DNA of 23,886 nucleotides from DASQWC01 sp035640475 (lineage in GTDB: Bacteria > Actinomycetota > JAICYB01): assembly GCA_035640475.1 (NCBI GenBank), contig DASQWC010000049.1, positions 1-23,886 of the forward strand, in the 5' to 3' direction. Numbering within the stretch: position 1 is the first letter of the stretch; each line of letters starts with the position of its first letter. Below, in pieces: positions 22,944 through 23,886 of the stretch. The notes below the pieces were generated by a model. That model ran no database searches, was not told the origin of the DNA, and was given only the letters and a program-made list of their open reading frames with translations. A program made the position numbers and the translations under genes.

Positions 22944-23579
22944 ATGAACGCTGGAACTCCAGGGCCCCCGTCCACGTTGTTCGGGAAAGCGTTCACGCTC
23001 CTCCGGCTCGGTTTGGCGGCCGACGGAGGGGCGGGTGGATCGGCCGGCAAACAGAAAGAGGGCGGGGGGCTTGATTGGGCCGACGTAGTCGCGAAGTATG
23101 CGGACGTTGTCTACACGATGGCGTACCGGCTCACCGGCGACGACGAGGAAGCTCGCGATCTCGCGCAAGACGTTCTCATCCGCTTGCACCGGGGGCTCGG
23201 CAAGTACCGCGAGGGCAACTTCGAAGGCTGGCTTTACCGAACGACGGTGAATGCGTTCAGGGATCGTCTGCGCAAGCGCAAACGGCTGCGCGAGGACGCG
23301 CTTGGGGACGAGCCACCCGGTATGAAGACGGGCGGGATCGTCGAGGAAGCCGTGCAACAGCGGGAGCTCCACGACGAGGTGCAACGCGCACTCGTCAAGC
23401 TCCCTCCGGAGTACCGAGAGGCCGTCGTGCTCCGCGATCTCCAGGGACGTTCTTATGAGGAGATCGCCGACATTCTCGAGATCCCGGCCGGCACGGTCCG
23501 ATCGCGCATCCATCGTGGGCGTGAGGCGTTGCGGCAGATTCTCGAGACGTACGTGAACGACAGGGGCGAGGGTCGATGA
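22944..23579 (+). CDS. ECF-family sigma factor (SigE-like)
   Basis: This is a 211-residue protein. A Gly-rich N-terminal extension (1-42) is followed by region 2 (about 48-113: VVYTMAYRLTGDDEEARDLAQDVLIRLHRGL, then FEGWLYRTTVNAFRDRLRKR) and region 4 (about 143-203, with RSYEEIADILEIPAGTVRSRIHRGREAL). It most resembles SigE-type envelope-stress factors. An in-frame TGA two codons before the ATG makes 22944 the earliest possible start; TACCAT at about 22922-22927 is a weak -10 candidate. The stop overlaps the anti-sigma ATG by 4 bp, a classic regulated pair. Confidence 0.94.
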   Translation: MNAGTPGPPSTLFGKAFTLLRLGLAADGGAGGSAGKQKEGGGLDWADVVAKYADVVYTMAYRLTGDDEEARDLAQDVLIRLHRGLGKYREGNFEGWLYRTTVNAFRDRLRKRKRLREDALGDEPPGMKTGGIVEEAVQQRELHDEVQRALVKLPPEYREAVVLRDLQGRSYEEIADILEIPAGTVRSRIHRGREALRQILETYVNDRGEGR

Positions 23580-23886
23580 GCTTCTACATGCAACACGTCG
23601 AGCGCGAGATTCTTTCGGCGCTGATCGACGGCGAGCTCGATCTGGAGGAGCGGCGCTTCGTCCACGAGCATCTGCAGGAATGCGACGCCTGTCGCGAAGC
23701 GTCCGAAGAGTTCGCACACATTCACGGCATGGTCGGGGAGCTGCCGAGACTGATCGCTCCCGAGTCCTTCGTATCGGCCGCGCTGCGTCCGCGCACACAC
23801 TCACGCGCCGGATCCGTTGCGCGATGGGCGCTCGGCGGGCGGCGACGGTGGTTCGTTGCCGGCTTCGCAGCGGCTGCGGCGGGCGT
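23576..23886 (+). CDS. zinc-finger anti-sigma factor (3' end beyond window)
   Basis: The first 103 residues are present. A ZAS-type motif, His32-x3-Cys36-x2-Cys39, follows an ALIDGELDLEERRFVHEHL helix, the standard opening of RsrA/ChrR-like anti-sigma factors. A hydrophobic segment (WFVAGFAAAAAG) begins at the right edge after a basic GGRRRW, so it is probably membrane-anchored. It should bind and hold the upstream SigE-like factor until an envelope or redox signal. The ATGA overlap with the sigma gene keeps their amounts matched. Confidence 0.92.
   Translation, partial: MSFYMQHVEREILSALIDGELDLEERRFVHEHLQECDACREASEEFAHIHGMVGELPRLIAPESFVSAALRPRTHSRAGSVARWALGGRRRWFVAGFAAAAAG

Overview
By eye this is high-GC bacterial DNA with dense, mostly translationally coupled genes. 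A WhiB-family regulator, two F420-type oxidoreductase families, several promoters that start transcription at or just before the start codon, and an actinobacterial-style tRNA-Glu all point to an actinomycete (Actinomycetota), probably a free-living soil or sediment lineage. The exact class cannot be fixed from this window. I see no phage, insertion sequence, CRISPR array or rRNA. It reads as ordinary chromosome, and no stretch over 300 bp lacks a gene; the longest gap, 192 bp, is the regulatory region before whiB.

Left part (1-4713). A bidirectional promoter near 944-950 separates a cupin-degV pair (minus) from a DUF1802-like gene (plus). A minus-strand run follows: ACT-domain protein, luciferase-like F420-type oxidoreductase and an atypical NAD-dependent epimerase. 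A Ddn-like deazaflavin-dependent enzyme lies just upstream.

Centre-left (4740-11557). After tRNA-Glu(UUC) and its hairpin comes a four-gene minus-strand operon in which every junction overlaps: MacB/FtsX-type permease, ABC ATPase, ECF sigma factor, single-pass membrane anti-sigma-like protein. A 7-bp direct repeat with 11-bp period precedes it. Upstream of that lie Lon protease and a small heat-shock protein, co-oriented and probably co-transcribed from a leaderless promoter.

Centre-right (11630-18345). A two-subunit 2-oxoacid:ferredoxin oxidoreductase (korA-korB) faces a Cys-rich secreted protein with an Asp/Arg tail. Next to that is a winged-helix regulator with C-terminal cysteines, divergent from whiB, so two probable Fe-S regulators share one intergenic region. 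A CoA-type Nudix hydrolase overlaps tail-to-tail with a CytX-like NCS1 transporter controlled by a TPP riboswitch, which links to the TPP-dependent KorAB nearby.

Right part (18361-23886). A secreted trypsin-like protease is preceded by a tandem paralogue that has lost all three catalytic residues and one disulfide; both sit behind one promoter. A VanW/G5 cell-wall protein, an extended SDR nucleotide-sugar enzyme, and a divergent ECF sigma factor with a zinc-finger anti-sigma factor (cut by the window edge) complete the window.

The most interesting observations are the protease/pseudoprotease pair, the ABC-sigma-anti-sigma operon and its direct-repeat promoter, and the symmetric bidirectional promoter.
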